Shown here: positions 43,527 to 55,264 of the stretch, piece after piece
Position numbering within the stretch: the stretch's first letter is position 1
How the letters are laid out: every line of letters begins with the position of its first letter
Source of the DNA: Luteibacter sp.
GTDB taxonomy: Bacteria > Pseudomonadota > Gammaproteobacteria > Xanthomonadales > Rhodanobacteraceae
DNA length: 64,000 nt
Direction: 5' to 3'
NCBI RefSeq assembly: GCF_009912395.1
Contig: NZ_WNDO01000006.1
Location: 151,052-215,051 of the forward strand
Translations under genes and position numbers: made by a program
Notes under the pieces: model-generated
What the model saw: the letters and a program-made list of their open reading frames with translations, nothing else
Told to the model about the DNA's origin: nothing
The model's database searches: none

Positions 43527-44245
43527 GCGGTGGCTCCCGTGGCGATGCCGAAGAAGGTCTTCTCCAGCGCGGCGTGATCGCCCAGGGGCGCGTCGTGGCG
43601 CAGGCGACCCTCGTGGAGGATCGCCACGCGATCGCACACCGCGACCACCTCGCCGAGCACATGCGTGGACAGGATGACGGCGGAGCCTGTCGCCGCGCGC
43701 TCGCGGATGAGCTTGCGCAGTTCGCCGACCTGGACCGGATCGAGGGCGTTGGCGGGTTCGTCGAGGATCAGCAACGGTGGCTCGTGAAGTAGGGCGCAGG
43801 CCAAGCCGAGGCGCTGACGCTGGCCCTGCGAGAGCACGCCGGCCAGGCGTCGGCGCAGGTCGCCAAGCTGGAGGCGTTCGATGACGGCATCCGCCCCGCG
43901 TCGGGCCTGTGCCTTGCCGATGCCGCGCAGGGCCGCGAACGCGCCCAGATGCTCGTCCACCGACAGCTCCGGCCAGAGCGGCGCGGCCTCGGGCAGCCAG
44001 CCGATCAGGGTGCGGGCGAGGGTCGGCGCGTTGTCGAAGCGGCGGCCGTCCAGTTCGATGCGGCCCTCTTCGGGCCGCAGGGCACCGGCGAGCATCGCCA
44101 GGGTGGTGGACTTGCCCGCGCCATTGACCCCCAGCAGGCCCAGCACTTCGCCCCGATTCAGCTTGAAGCTCAGGTCGGAAACGGCGGCGCGGCCGGCGCG
44201 CCGCCGGGAAATCCCGGCCACGTTCAGCATGGGCGTCTCATTCAT
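43523..44245 (-). CDS. ABC transporter ATP-binding protein of the Gld-like module
   Basis: 240 residues. Walker A GVNGAGKST, then AGVLSQGQRQRLGLACALLHEPPLLILDEPANALDPVQV with signature and Walker B, and STHVLGEV with the switch His. It belongs to the ABC-2/GldA-type exporters. The start at 44245 follows AAAGG and places the first strand (MLNVAGISRRRAG) after five residues. First gene of a four-gene operon (ATPase, permease, GldG-like, DUF4340-like), all overlapping or nearly so. Divergent from the desaturase gene, with 235 bases between. Confidence 0.9.
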   Translation of the reverse strand: MNETPMLNVAGISRRRAGRAAVSDLSFKLNRGEVLGLLGVNGAGKSTTLAMLAGALRPEEGRIELDGRRFDNAPTLARTLIGWLPEAAPLWPELSVDEHLGAFAALRGIGKAQARRGADAVIERLQLGDLRRRLAGVLSQGQRQRLGLACALLHEPPLLILDEPANALDPVQVGELRKLIRERAATGSAVILSTHVLGEVVAVCDRVAILHEGRLRHDAPLGDHAALEKTFFGIATGATA

Positions 44246-44480
44246 GCCTTTACGTCGCCCAACGACGGCGTACGCGCAAGGATTTGCGGGCATCTTGCCG
44301 CAGCGAGTTGATCTGTCTGAACGGCAGGGGTGGGAATCATCGGGGGATTGTGCGCAAACGGCCGTTGAAACGACAGTCGCGGGCTTCACATTTCGGTTTA
44401 CACCGTGCTGGTGGGTATGGAAACCCCCCGTTAGACTGGGCCTTGCACATACCCTTCATCCCTTGCGCGGTACCGACCCG

Positions 44481-45674
44481 ATGCTCGACACCCTGCTCGA
44501 TTTCCTGGCCAACGGCTTCACCCGGGCGACCTGGGGGGAGATGGTGGTCTACATGCTGGTGGTGACCCAGCTCACCATCTTCACGGTGACGCTGTACTAC
44601 CACCGTAGCGCGACCCATCGCGGCGTGGATTTCCACTGGACCCTCAACGGTTTCTTCCGTTTCTGGGGCTGGCTCACCACCGGCATGGTGGTGAAGGAGT
44701 GGGTGGCCATTCACCGCAAGCACCACGCCAAGGTTGAGACCGAGGAAGATCCGCATAGCCCGCAGATCTTCGGCATCAAGAAGGTCTTCCTTGACGGCGT
44801 GTCGCTCTACCGTGAGGCCAGCTACAACAAGGCCGACATGGAAAAGTACGGTCGCGGTACGCCCGACGACTGGTTCGAACGCCACCTGTTCGGCAAGCAT
44901 CCGTACTGGGGCCCAACCCTGATGGCCGTGATCGACGTGTCGCTGTTCGGCGTCGTCGGCATGGCCCTGTGGGCCATCCAGATGCTCTGGATCCCGTTCT
45001 GGGCCGCCGGCTTCGTCAACGGCATCGGTCACTGGTGGGGCTACCGCAACTTCGAAAGCTCCGACACGGCTACCAATATCTCGCCGTGGGGCTTCTGGAT
45101 CGGCGGTGAAGAGCTGCACAACAATCACCATGCCTTCCCCAGCTCGGCCAAGTTCGCCCTGCGCAAGTGGGAGTTCGATATCGGCTGGTCGGTGATCTGC
45201 GGCCTGCGTACCCTGCGCCTGGCCAAGGTGCTGCGCGTGGCGCCGACGCTGAACATCCGCCCGAACGTGCACCTGCCGGACGCCGAGACGCTCAAGGGCG
45301 TGCTGACGCTGCGCTTCCAGGCCACCACCGACTACTACCGCAACGTCATCCTGCCGACGCTGCGCGAAGAGGTCGGCCAGGCCGGCGAAACCATCAAGGC
45401 CGTGCCGCGCCGCGTCCGTCGCGCCCTGGCCGACGGTGGCCGCTGGCTCGACCACGACGCCCGCGAGCGCATGCATGCCGCCCTGGACAACCGTCCGGCG
45501 CTGCGTACGGTCTGCGAGTTCCGTGCCCGCCTCGTGGCGCTGATGGACGAGCGCGGCGCCGAGAAGGCGCTGAAGGCCCTCCAGCAGTGGATCGTGGAAG
45601 CCGAGGAAAGCGGTATCCGCTCGCTGCAGCAGTTCGCGCAGCGGCTGAAGGGCTATTCGGCCGTCGGTGCGTAA
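44481..45674 (+). CDS. Membrane fatty-acid (acyl-CoA) desaturase
   Basis: A 398-residue di-iron desaturase that should introduce a cis double bond (delta-9 type) into fatty acyl chains. The three His boxes are present: His41-x4-His46 (HRSATHR), His78-x2-His81-His82 (HRKHH) and His213-x2-His216-His217 (HNNHH). Four hydrophobic segments lie around them. The C-terminal 150 residues form a soluble helical extension rich in charged residues, longer than in typical acyl-CoA desaturases. The start ATG at 44481 gives the normal N-terminus. A strong terminator follows. Confidence 0.92.
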   Translation: MLDTLLDFLANGFTRATWGEMVVYMLVVTQLTIFTVTLYYHRSATHRGVDFHWTLNGFFRFWGWLTTGMVVKEWVAIHRKHHAKVETEEDPHSPQIFGIKKVFLDGVSLYREASYNKADMEKYGRGTPDDWFERHLFGKHPYWGPTLMAVIDVSLFGVVGMALWAIQMLWIPFWAAGFVNGIGHWWGYRNFESSDTATNISPWGFWIGGEELHNNHHAFPSSAKFALRKWEFDIGWSVICGLRTLRLAKVLRVAPTLNIRPNVHLPDAETLKGVLTLRFQATTDYYRNVILPTLREEVGQAGETIKAVPRRVRRALADGGRWLDHDARERMHAALDNRPALRTVCEFRARLVALMDERGAEKALKALQQWIVEAEESGIRSLQQFAQRLKGYSAVGA

Positions 45675-45687
45675 AGCCTTCTGTTGT

Positions 45688-45723
45688 AAAAAGCCCGCCG
45701 TCTCGCGACGGCGGGCTTTTTTT
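45688..45723 (+). terminator. Rho-independent terminator after the desaturase gene
   Basis: A perfect 10-bp stem GCCCGCCGTC (45693-45702) / GACGGCGGGC (45707-45716) with a TCGC loop and seven T residues. The preceding AAAAA run means it could also work on the other strand. Confidence 0.92.
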
Positions 45724-45773
45724 ATGCGTCGTCTCGACACTCGCCGTTGACGGTTCGTCGCGACACCGCCGTT

Positions 45774-45840
45774 GTAGGAGCGCGCTTGCGCGCGATGGGG
45801 GATGACCGCAAGCACCCATCGCGCGCAAGCGCGCTCCTAC
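45774..45840. repeat. REP pair 12
   Basis: Head-to-head pair with the spacer GGGGATGACCGCAAGCACCC. It lies between the desaturase terminator and the rpmG terminator, in a stretch without genes. Confidence 0.88.
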
Positions 45841-45863
45841 AGGGGGGGCGGATTGGCGTCCAT

Positions 45864-45891
45864 AAAAAAAGCCGCCTTTCGGCGGCTTTTT
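45864..45891 (-). terminator. Rho-independent terminator after rpmG
   Basis: Stem GCCGCC (45871-45876) / GGCGGC (45881-45886) with a TTTC loop, extended by A/T pairing, giving T-runs on both strands. It lies 7 bases beyond the rpmG stop. Confidence 0.9.
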
Positions 45892-45898
45892 CGCAAGA

Positions 45899-46063
45899 TC
45901 ACTTGATCTTGCCTTCCTTGTATTCCACGTGCTTCCGGACGACGGGGTCGTACTTCATGAAGACCATCTTTTCCGGCGTGTTCTTCTTGTTCTTGGTGGT
46001 CGTGTAGAAATGACCGGTGCCGGCGGTGGAAATCAGGCGGTGCTTGTCGCGCTTGCTTGCCAT
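45899..46063 (-). CDS. rpmG: 50S ribosomal protein L33
   Basis: 54 residues, starting [20 protein letters not shown] and ending [14 protein letters not shown]. It matches the zinc-free (C-minus) type of bacterial L33: the positions of the usual CxxC pairs are absent, as in many Proteobacteria. It follows rpmB by 12 bases on the same strand (the AAGGAGATCAC of its ribosome-binding site fits between). A hairpin terminator closes the operon. Short but certain. Confidence 0.95.
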   Translation of the reverse strand: MASKRDKHRLISTAGTGHFYTTTKNKKNTPEKMVFMKYDPVVRKHVEYKEGKIK

Positions 46064-46075
46064 GGTGTGATCTCC

Positions 46076-46312
46076 TTAGATCTTCTCGCCGCGGGCACGG
46101 AGGTCGGCCAGCACGGCTTCGATGCCGTTCTTGTCGATCGTGCGCAGGGCGTGGTTCGAAACGCGCAGCTTGACCCAACGGTTCTCGCTGGCGACCCAGA
46201 AGCGACGCTCGTGCAGGTTCGGCAACCAGCGGCGACGGGTCTTGTTGTTCGCGTGCGAGACGTTGTTACCGGTCCGCACACCCTTTTGGGTGACTTGGCA
46301 TCTACGGGCCAT
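46076..46312 (-). CDS. rpmB: 50S ribosomal protein L28
   Basis: 78 residues with the full family sequence: [39 protein letters not shown], and [25 protein letters not shown]. It lacks zinc cysteines except one near the N-terminus. AAGGAGG precedes the start. First gene of the rpmB-rpmG pair found in nearly all Gammaproteobacteria. Confidence 0.97.
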   Translation of the reverse strand: MARRCQVTQKGVRTGNNVSHANNKTRRRWLPNLHERRFWVASENRWVKLRVSNHALRTIDKNGIEAVLADLRARGEKI

Positions 46313-46613
46313 GTGGCCTCCTTATAGATTCTGTTGGACCGCCCTTTGGCCAGGACGGCGACGGCCCAGCAACGACCCGGGATGGGGGCGCCACGCGATG
46401 GCTGGAGATGGAGCGCTTCCGCCGGTTACGGGCCCGCGTCGCGTGACGGACCCACCCGACATGTCGGGATGGCATAGGGAAGCCGGGCATTCTCTCAGAT
46501 TCCCACGTCCGACCGCAAGCCGGACTGTGCGCTGTCACATGATGTATGAAACAATCCGGCCTTTCGCGCCGCTGGCGTGAATCCACACCACACGACGCAT
46601 TCGAGGAAAGACC
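46313..46613. other. Divergent intergenic region between rpmB and secB
   Basis: 301 bases with no credible gene. It should hold both promoters. On the rpmB side it begins with the AAGGAGG ribosome-binding site. On the secB side the last 30 bases include GAGGAAAGACC just before the ATG. No strong consensus promoter or inverted repeat was found. Confidence 0.55.
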
Positions 46614-47105
46614 ATGGCAGAGATCAACGCCAACGGCCAGGCCGGCCAGCCGCAGCTCGTGCTGCAGAAGATCTACGTGAAGGACGCCTCCTTCGAGGCC
46701 CCCAACGCCCCGCAGATCTTCCAGGAAATGGGCGAAACCGAAGCCCAGCCCCAGGTCCAGCTGAACCTCGGCCACAAGGCCACGGACCTCGGCAACGACA
46801 TGTACGAAGTCGTCCTGAGCCTCACCCTGACCTGCGCCCTCGGCGAGCGCACCGCCTACCTGGCCGAAGTGCACCAGGCCGGCATCTTCGGCATCGCCGG
46901 CTTCGCCAACGACGACCGCGACGGCATCCTGGGTTCCTACTGCCCGAACCTGCTGTTCCCGTACGGCCGCCAGATGGTCTCCGCCATGGTCCAGGAGGGT
47001 GGTTTCCCGCCGTTCCTGCTCCAGCCGATCAACTTCGACGCCCTGTACGCCGAACAGCAGCGCCAGCAGCTCGAAGGCGCCGGGGCCCATCCGCTCAACA
47101 GCTGA
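46614..47105 (+). CDS. secB: Protein-export chaperone SecB
   Basis: 163 residues. A cytoplasmic tetrameric chaperone that keeps preproteins unfolded for SecA. The conserved blocks are [50 protein letters not shown], and the C-terminal [41 protein letters not shown] precedes the ATG at 46614. gpsA follows after 2 bases, the usual secB-gpsA pairing. Confidence 0.97.
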   Translation: MAEINANGQAGQPQLVLQKIYVKDASFEAPNAPQIFQEMGETEAQPQVQLNLGHKATDLGNDMYEVVLSLTLTCALGERTAYLAEVHQAGIFGIAGFANDDRDGILGSYCPNLLFPYGRQMVSAMVQEGGFPPFLLQPINFDALYAEQQRQQLEGAGAHPLNS

Positions 47106-47107
47106 GC

Positions 47108-48142
47108 ATGAGTTCCCCCTCCCGACCCACCGTCGCCGTCCTCGGCGCCGGTTCCTGGGGAACCGCGCTGGCCGCGCTGCTGGCGCGCAACGCGGTTCCC
47201 ACCCGGTTGTGGGGGCGCGACGCGGATGCGCTGGCGGCCATGGCCGCCGCGCGCCGCAACCTGCGCTACCTGCCCGATCTGGATCTCCCGCCCGAACTCA
47301 CCTACGAGAGCGATCTGGCCGCCGTCCTGAAGGGTGCGGACATCATCCTCGTCGTGGTGCCGAGCCATGCCTTCGCGGCCATGCTCGACCAGATGGTCCC
47401 GCTGCTCGATCCGGGCGCGAAGATCTCCTGGGCCACCAAGGGCTTCGAGACCGGCACGGGCCGTTTCCTGCACGAACTGGTCAACGAGAAGCTGCCGGGT
47501 CGTCCGGCCGCCGTCGTGACCGGGCCGTCGTTCGCTCGCGAGGTCACCGCCGGTCTGCCCAGCGCCGTCACCGTGCACGCCACCGACGAGGCCTTCGGCA
47601 AGGAACTGGCCGTGCTCCTGCACGCGCCGAACTTCCGCGCTTATACGGGCCACGACATCCTCGGTGCCGAGCTGGGTGGCGCGATGAAGAACGTGCTGGC
47701 CGTGGCCACCGGTGTCGCCGATGGCATGGAGCTGGGCCTCAACGCCCGCGCCGGCCTGATCACCCGTGGCATGAACGAGATGCTGCGCCTGGGCGTTGCC
47801 CTCGGCGCCCGCGCGGAAACCCTGATGGGTCTGGCTGGCCTGGGCGACCTGGTGCTCACCTGCACCGGCGACCTCTCGCGCAATCGTCGCCTGGGCCTCG
47901 CCCTGGGCAAGGGCGTGTCGCTCGACGAGGCCGTGCGCCAGATCGGCCAGGTGGTGGAAAGCGTGGTCACCGCCGACGAGGTTGCCCGACTGGCGAAAGC
48001 CCATGGGCTCGACCTGCCCATTTCCGCCGCCGTCCAGGCGGTGCTGCATGGCGAGGTCACCCCCGCCGAAGGCCTGCGCACCCTGATGGGACGCGAGCAG
48101 AAGGCCGAGTATCCCGTCGACCTGTTCCCGGGTCGCGGCTGA
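47108..48142 (+). CDS. gpsA: Glycerol-3-phosphate dehydrogenase [NAD(P)+]
   Basis: 344 residues. It makes sn-glycerol-3-phosphate from dihydroxyacetone phosphate for phospholipid synthesis. Cofactor motif [10 protein letters not shown] near residues 13-22, [14 protein letters not shown], and [16 protein letters not shown] are present. The catalytic region has [36 protein letters not shown], with the active-site Lys in AMKN, and [23 protein letters not shown]. Length is normal. It is cotranscribed with secB (2-base gap). Confidence 0.97.
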   Translation: MSSPSRPTVAVLGAGSWGTALAALLARNAVPTRLWGRDADALAAMAAARRNLRYLPDLDLPPELTYESDLAAVLKGADIILVVVPSHAFAAMLDQMVPLLDPGAKISWATKGFETGTGRFLHELVNEKLPGRPAAVVTGPSFAREVTAGLPSAVTVHATDEAFGKELAVLLHAPNFRAYTGHDILGAELGGAMKNVLAVATGVADGMELGLNARAGLITRGMNEMLRLGVALGARAETLMGLAGLGDLVLTCTGDLSRNRRLGLALGKGVSLDEAVRQIGQVVESVVTADEVARLAKAHGLDLPISAAVQAVLHGEVTPAEGLRTLMGREQKAEYPVDLFPGRG

Positions 48143-48256
48143 GATACGGCCCGGTTCGCTGAACCGGGCCGGTCCACTGGGTAAAAAGTCCTACCGGTCC
48201 GTCATCATCCCTTTGCTAAGCTTCCTGTTTTGGTCGCGCTGGCGGGAACGACACGG

Positions 48257-51268
<3,012 letters not shown>

Positions 51269-51338
51269 GTCGGCTTTGCTAGGGACGATGGGCCGAGGGC
51301 AGGCCCATCGCCTCCTGCAGGTCGCCATCTCTGAACTT

Positions 51339-51374
51339 GTAATCCATGGTTCACGATCGTAATCTATGGGTTAC
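51339..51374. promoter_or_regulatory. Two operators before the toxin-antitoxin pair
   Basis: GTAATCCATGGTTCAC (51339-51354) and GTAATCTATGGGTTAC (51359-51374) are imperfect palindromes of the form GTAAnnnATGGnTnAC, start to start 20 bases (two helical turns). The second ends 9 bases before the toxin ATG. Suited to autorepression by the antitoxin. Confidence 0.72.
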
Positions 51375-51383
51375 GGTCGGTGC

Positions 51384-51686
51384 ATGTACGAGATCTACCA
51401 GACCCGGCTATTCCAGAGGTGGCACGACCGCCTCCATGATCGTCATGCGATTGCCCGTATCGACGCGCGACTGCGTCGTATGGAGTCCGGTCATTTTGGT
51501 GATGTGAAGCACGTCGGCCAAGGTGTGCGGGAAGCGAGGATCGATCATGGTCCCGGATATCGCCTTTACTACATACAACGCGGTGTCCGATTGATCGTCT
51601 TGCTCATGGGTGGCGACAAATCCAGTCAGGGGCGCGATATCCGACGCGCCGTCGAACTCGCCGAGGCGTGGGACACACAGGTATGA
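51384..51686 (+). CDS. RelE/ParE-family toxin (putative addiction module killer)
   Basis: 100 residues. The sequence MYEIYQTRLFQRWHDRLHDRHAIARIDARLRRMESGHFGD and EARIDHGPGYRLYYIQRGVRLIVLLMGGDKSSQGRDIRRAVELA match the TIGR02683-type killer protein. Arg/Lys and Tyr residues of the RelE fold lie around GPGYRLYY. It would cleave translating mRNA or block gyrase; the subfamily suggests ribosome-dependent RNase. The toxin comes first and the antitoxin second, and the genes overlap by 4 bases. The ATG at 51384 follows directly on two operators. Confidence 0.88.
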   Translation: MYEIYQTRLFQRWHDRLHDRHAIARIDARLRRMESGHFGDVKHVGQGVREARIDHGPGYRLYYIQRGVRLIVLLMGGDKSSQGRDIRRAVELAEAWDTQV

Positions 51687-51967
51687 AAGAAAAATTCACC
51701 CGCTGGGATCCGGTCGATCACCTTCACACTGAGGCAGACCAACTCGCCTATCTTGATGCCTGCCTTATCGAGGACCCGGGCGACGGCAGCCTCATCCGCG
51801 CGGCGCTGGGCGATATCGCACGGGCGCGGGGCATGAGTTCGGTGTCTCGGGCGGCGGGAATTTCCCGCGAAGGGCTGTATCGGGCATTGTCGGAAGACGG
51901 TAACCCGGAATTCGCCACGGTGATGCGCGTGATGCGCGCGCTGGGCGTGCAGCTGAAGGTGGCGTGA
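51683..51967 (+). CDS. HTH antitoxin (addiction module antidote)
   Basis: 94 residues, overlapping the toxin gene as ATGA. Residues 40-85 form an Xre-like HTH: IRAALGDIARARGMSSVSRAAGISREGLYRALSEDGNPEF. The N-terminal part (KFTRWDPVDHLHTEADQLAYLDACLIEDPGD) would wrap the toxin. It belongs with TIGR02684-type antidotes and should repress the operon through the operators at 51339-51374. A REP pair follows after 10 bases. Confidence 0.9.
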   Translation: MKEKFTRWDPVDHLHTEADQLAYLDACLIEDPGDGSLIRAALGDIARARGMSSVSRAAGISREGLYRALSEDGNPEFATVMRVMRALGVQLKVA

Positions 51968-51977
51968 CACGATCTGT

Positions 51978-52042
51978 GTAGGAGCGCGCTTGCGCGCGAT
52001 GGGGGTTATCGCAAGCCCCATCGCGCGCAAGCGCGCTCCTAC
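51978..52042. repeat. REP pair 13, the last in the window
   Basis: Head-to-head pair with the spacer GGGGGTTATCGCAAGCCCCA. It lies between the convergent antitoxin and glucokinase genes. No element of this family was seen between here and position 64000. Confidence 0.88.
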
Positions 52043-52063
52043 AGGTAAATCACCGCGGGATGA

Positions 52064-53137
52064 TCAGCCGCGGTGCAGCGGGCTGCCGCCGGCTTCGACG
52101 ATCGCCAGGGCGGCGCCGCCGATGAGGCCCGGTTCCGGGTTCATGATGGCCTGGGTCGGCACGGTTTCCATGGTGTCGCGGAAACGGCCCTTGGCCTCGA
52201 AGCGCTCGCGGAAATGGCCGGCCTGGATCCACGGCAGCAGGATCGGGGTCATGCCACCGGTGAGGTATACGCCGTCCCACGCGCCCAGCGTGAGCACGAG
52301 GTCACCCGCGACGCTGCCGAAGATGCCGGCGAAGGTCTCGACCGCACGCGTGCACATCGGGCAGCTATCGTCGCCACCGGCCTTCTGGCCCGGCAGCAGC
52401 GCGCGCTTGGTGATGTCCTCGGCGCGGATCGTGTCGTCCGGCTTCTGCCCCGAGATCTCGCAGATGGCGGAGTAGAGGTTTTCCAGGCCCTGGCCGCTGA
52501 TCAGGCGCTCGTTCGAGACGCGGCCGTAGCGGAGGTTCAAGACCTTGAGGATCTCGATGTCCTCGGGGCTGTGCGCGGCGAAGCCGGCGTGGCCGCCTTC
52601 GGTCTGCAGCACGCTGACCTTGTCGCCACGGATCAGCAGGCCGCCGACGCCCAGGCCGGTGCCCGGGCCCACGACGACGAAGGTCTGTTCGTCCTTGGCG
52701 CCGATCTTCGGCACCGGCAGGTTGCCGACGGCCTCCAGTTCGTGGTGGCCGCCCTTGTCGATGACCTTGTCGGCGGTCATGAGCATCACCGCCATGGACT
52801 GCGCGGCGAAGTCGTTCACGAGGTGGACCCATTCCAGGTCCAGCTGCTTCGCGAGGGCGTGGCCGTTGATGGCCCAGGGGTTATTGGTGACCTTGACGGT
52901 CTCGCCGTTATCGATGCGACCGGCGGCGGCGATGATCACGCGCTGGGCGGGGTGCCCGGTTTCCTTGAAATACTGCTTCGCGGCGTCGGCCAGCGAGGGG
53001 TAGTCCTTGACGTGGTACCGACGGATGCTTTCCTGGATAAGCGGTTGTTTTTCTTTCGGATGTGCGATGCCGAACCGCACATTGGTGCCGCCGAGGTCGG
53101 CGAGCAGGGTCGGCGCCGCAGCGCTAACGTTGGCCAT
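52064..53137 (-). CDS. glk: Glucokinase
   Basis: 357 residues. It phosphorylates glucose with ATP. LLADLGGTNVRFGIA is the phosphate-binding loop. NNPWAINGHALAKQLDLEWVHLVNDFAAQSMAV holds the catalytic Asp (NDF), followed by VVVGPGTGLGVGGLL and QTEGGHAGFAAHSPED, with the glucose-binding Glu and His. LYLTGGM-like VYLTGGMTPIL closes the fold. Length is somewhat above E. coli Glk (321). It is divergent from the ABC ATPase gene with a LacI-type operator between them. Confidence 0.94.
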   Translation of the reverse strand: MANVSAAAPTLLADLGGTNVRFGIAHPKEKQPLIQESIRRYHVKDYPSLADAAKQYFKETGHPAQRVIIAAAGRIDNGETVKVTNNPWAINGHALAKQLDLEWVHLVNDFAAQSMAVMLMTADKVIDKGGHHELEAVGNLPVPKIGAKDEQTFVVVGPGTGLGVGGLLIRGDKVSVLQTEGGHAGFAAHSPEDIEILKVLNLRYGRVSNERLISGQGLENLYSAICEISGQKPDDTIRAEDITKRALLPGQKAGGDDSCPMCTRAVETFAGIFGSVAGDLVLTLGAWDGVYLTGGMTPILLPWIQAGHFRERFEAKGRFRDTMETVPTQAIMNPEPGLIGGAALAIVEAGGSPLHRG

Positions 53138-53261
53138 GTTGAAAAACCTGTCGTGTCACGGATAGCCCGCAAGGGTGCCTCGGGCGGGGGCTGTCGTCCA
53201 GTGACGATTTCTTCAGCGAGTCGTTCACGGCACGCCGTGCAAGACCCTTCACCGACACTAT

Positions 53262-53279
53262 GACGTAAACGATTACGTC
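53262..53279. promoter_or_regulatory. LacI-type palindromic operator between glk and the sugar ATPase gene
   Basis: GACGTAAACGATTACGTC has perfect 7-base arms around ACGA, typical of LacI-family sites (core TAAACGATTA). It lies 125 bases upstream of glk and 74 bases upstream of the divergent ATPase gene and could control both. No LacI-family gene was seen in the window. Confidence 0.68.
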
Positions 53280-53352
53280 GGCAGAATACCCCATTGTCCG
53301 GCGCGTGGGCAGGCTTGTCTTGCGCGTGACGGGAGCAACGGGAGAGCAGGTG

Positions 53353-54447
53353 ATGGCAGCAGTCCGCCTCGACAAGGTGCGCAAGGTTTACCCCAACGGC
53401 CACGTGGCCCTGAAGGAAGCGAGCTTCGACATCGCCGACGGCGAGTTGCTGGTGCTGGTCGGCCCTTCGGGCTGCGGCAAGACCACCCTGCTGCGAATGA
53501 TCGCCGGGCTGGAGTCGATCTCCGGCGGCACGATGACCATCGGCGACCGCGTGGTGAACGACGTGGCGCCGAAGGATCGCGACATCGCCATGGTCTTCCA
53601 GAACTACGCGCTCTACCCGCACATGAGCGTGCGCGAGAACCTCGGCTTCGGCCTGCGCCTGCGCGGCGTGGAGAAGCCGGAGATCGACCGTCGCGTCGCC
53701 GACGCGGCCGCGATGCTTGGGCTGGAGGAGCGTCTGGACCACCGTCCCGCCGCGCTTTCCGGCGGACAGCGCCAGCGCGTCGCGCTGGGGCGCGCGATGG
53801 TCCGTGACCCGGCGGTGTTCCTGCTCGACGAGCCGCTGTCCAACCTCGACGCCAAACTGCGCCTGTCCACCCGCGTGGAGATCGCGCGCATCCACCGTCG
53901 CGTCGGCGCGACCATGGTCTACGTCACCCACGACCAGATCGAGGCCATGACGCTGGGTCAGCGCATCGTCGTGCTCAATGGTGGCGTGATCCAGCAGCTC
54001 GACACCCCGATGAACCTCTACAACAAGCCGGCCAATCTGTTCGTCGCCGGTTTCCTCGGTAGCCCGTCGATGAACCTGTTTCACGGCACGCTGCGTCGCG
54101 AGGACGGCCTGCGCCTGGTGATGAAGGACACGTCCATCGCCCTGGGCACCGACGCTCCGGCGCTTGCCGCATGGATCGACAAGCCGCTGATCGTCGGCTT
54201 GCGCCCGGAAGACCTGCTGACCGTCGCCGACCATGCCGGCACCGTGGAGCGCCTGAGCGCGCACGTCGAAGTGGTGGAGCCGGTGGGCAACGAGGTGTTC
54301 CTCAACATGCGCCACGGTGGCGATGAACTGGTCTCCCGCGTGCCGCCGCATTCGTCGGTGCAAGCTGGCACCGATGTCGCGCTGGGCTTCCTTCCGGAAC
54401 GCCTGCATTTCTTCGATCCGGAAAGCACGACACGGATCGACGCCTGA
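53353..54447 (+). CDS. Sugar ABC transporter ATP-binding protein (MsmK/UgpC/MalK type), orphan
   Basis: 364 residues. Walker A GPSGCGKTT, then FQNYALYPHMSVRENLGFGLRLRG, signature LSGGQRQRVALGRAM, Walker B VFLLDEPLSNLDAKLR and switch YVTHDQIEAMTL. From about residue 240 a C-terminal OB/TOBE domain follows (RPEDLLTV ... HVEVVEPVGNEVFLNMRHGG), typical of CUT1 sugar importers. No permease or binding protein is next to it, so it may serve several transporters elsewhere, as MsmK does. The start at 53353 follows GGAGAGCAGG. Confidence 0.91.
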   Translation: MAAVRLDKVRKVYPNGHVALKEASFDIADGELLVLVGPSGCGKTTLLRMIAGLESISGGTMTIGDRVVNDVAPKDRDIAMVFQNYALYPHMSVRENLGFGLRLRGVEKPEIDRRVADAAAMLGLEERLDHRPAALSGGQRQRVALGRAMVRDPAVFLLDEPLSNLDAKLRLSTRVEIARIHRRVGATMVYVTHDQIEAMTLGQRIVVLNGGVIQQLDTPMNLYNKPANLFVAGFLGSPSMNLFHGTLRREDGLRLVMKDTSIALGTDAPALAAWIDKPLIVGLRPEDLLTVADHAGTVERLSAHVEVVEPVGNEVFLNMRHGGDELVSRVPPHSSVQAGTDVALGFLPERLHFFDPESTTRIDA

Positions 54448-54646
54448 GTTTCGATGCTTGAATCGCCGCAGGCATTGTCCAGCGGCATGAAAAATCAATT
54501 CGTGCCATCCGTGTTTTTGGGGGCGCATCGCGTACCTAGACTCCTGCCCATCGCATTGTGCCTGTTCATGGCGCGATGCGACGGCGAGTCGCGCAGCGTA
54601 CGTCGCGACGCCAGTGATGTCCTTCCCCACATCCAAGGATGCTTGC

Positions 54647-55258
54647 ATGAAACTGTATTTTTCCCCCGGTTCCTGTGGCCTAGCCGCGCAGATCGCACTG
54701 CGCGAGGCAGGCGTGCCGTTCGACCTGGTGAAGGTCGACTTCGCCACCAAGCGCACCGTTGACGGCGATTACCTTCAGGTGAATCCCAAGGGCTTCATCC
54801 CTGCGCTTGAATGGGATGACGGCGCGATCGTGACCGAGGGTGCCGTCATCCTTCAATGGATCGCCGATCACCATCCCGATGCCAGGCTGCTGCCGCCGGT
54901 CGGCACGGTGGATCGCTATCGCGCCATGGAGTGGCTGAACTATGTCGCCACCGACCTGCACAAGGGTATGGCCGTGATGTTCTCGACGCTCGTCGACGGC
55001 GATTCGAAGGTGCGTTTCGCCGAAGGCAATCTCGCGCTCCGGTTCGCCTACGTGGACGATCACCTGGCGACGAACGACTACGTGCTGGGCGACCGTTTTT
55101 CGGCGGTGGATACCTATCTGTACAACGTGCTGCGCTGGCCACCGCGAGTGAACATCGATATCTCGGCCTACGCGGCGATCCAGTCCTTCATGCGGCGCAT
55201 GGAGCAGCGTCCGTCCGTCGTCGCCTCGGTCGCCGCGGAGCTGTCAACGAATCGCTGA
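54647..55258 (+). CDS. Glutathione S-transferase (beta class, GstA-like)
   Basis: 203 residues. An N-terminal thioredoxin-like domain with MKLYFSPGSCGLAAQIALREAGVPFDLV contains the Cys (here in GSCGLA) used by beta-class enzymes; VNPKGFIPALEW and TEGAVILQWIADHHPD follow (cis-Pro and glutathione-binding residues). The C-terminal helical domain runs from about 85. It should conjugate or reduce electrophiles with glutathione. The start at 54647 follows AAGGATGCTTGC. Confidence 0.92.
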   Translation: MKLYFSPGSCGLAAQIALREAGVPFDLVKVDFATKRTVDGDYLQVNPKGFIPALEWDDGAIVTEGAVILQWIADHHPDARLLPPVGTVDRYRAMEWLNYVATDLHKGMAVMFSTLVDGDSKVRFAEGNLALRFAYVDDHLATNDYVLGDRFSAVDTYLYNVLRWPPRVNIDISAYAAIQSFMRRMEQRPSVVASVAAELSTNR

Positions 55259-55264
55259 GCCGCA

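Noticed and set aside
40986..43662. Longer N-terminal extensions for the Gld-like permease and GldG genes
   Set aside because: The extensions overlap upstream genes in the operon, are rich in Arg and Pro and lack family similarity. The internal ATGs at 42771 and 43526 match family starts.
44246..44480. CGGTTTACACCG before the desaturase gene as a fatty-acid regulator site
   Set aside because: Only 4-base arms around TTAC, no match to known FabR, FadR or DesT consensus sites, and no second copy in the window.
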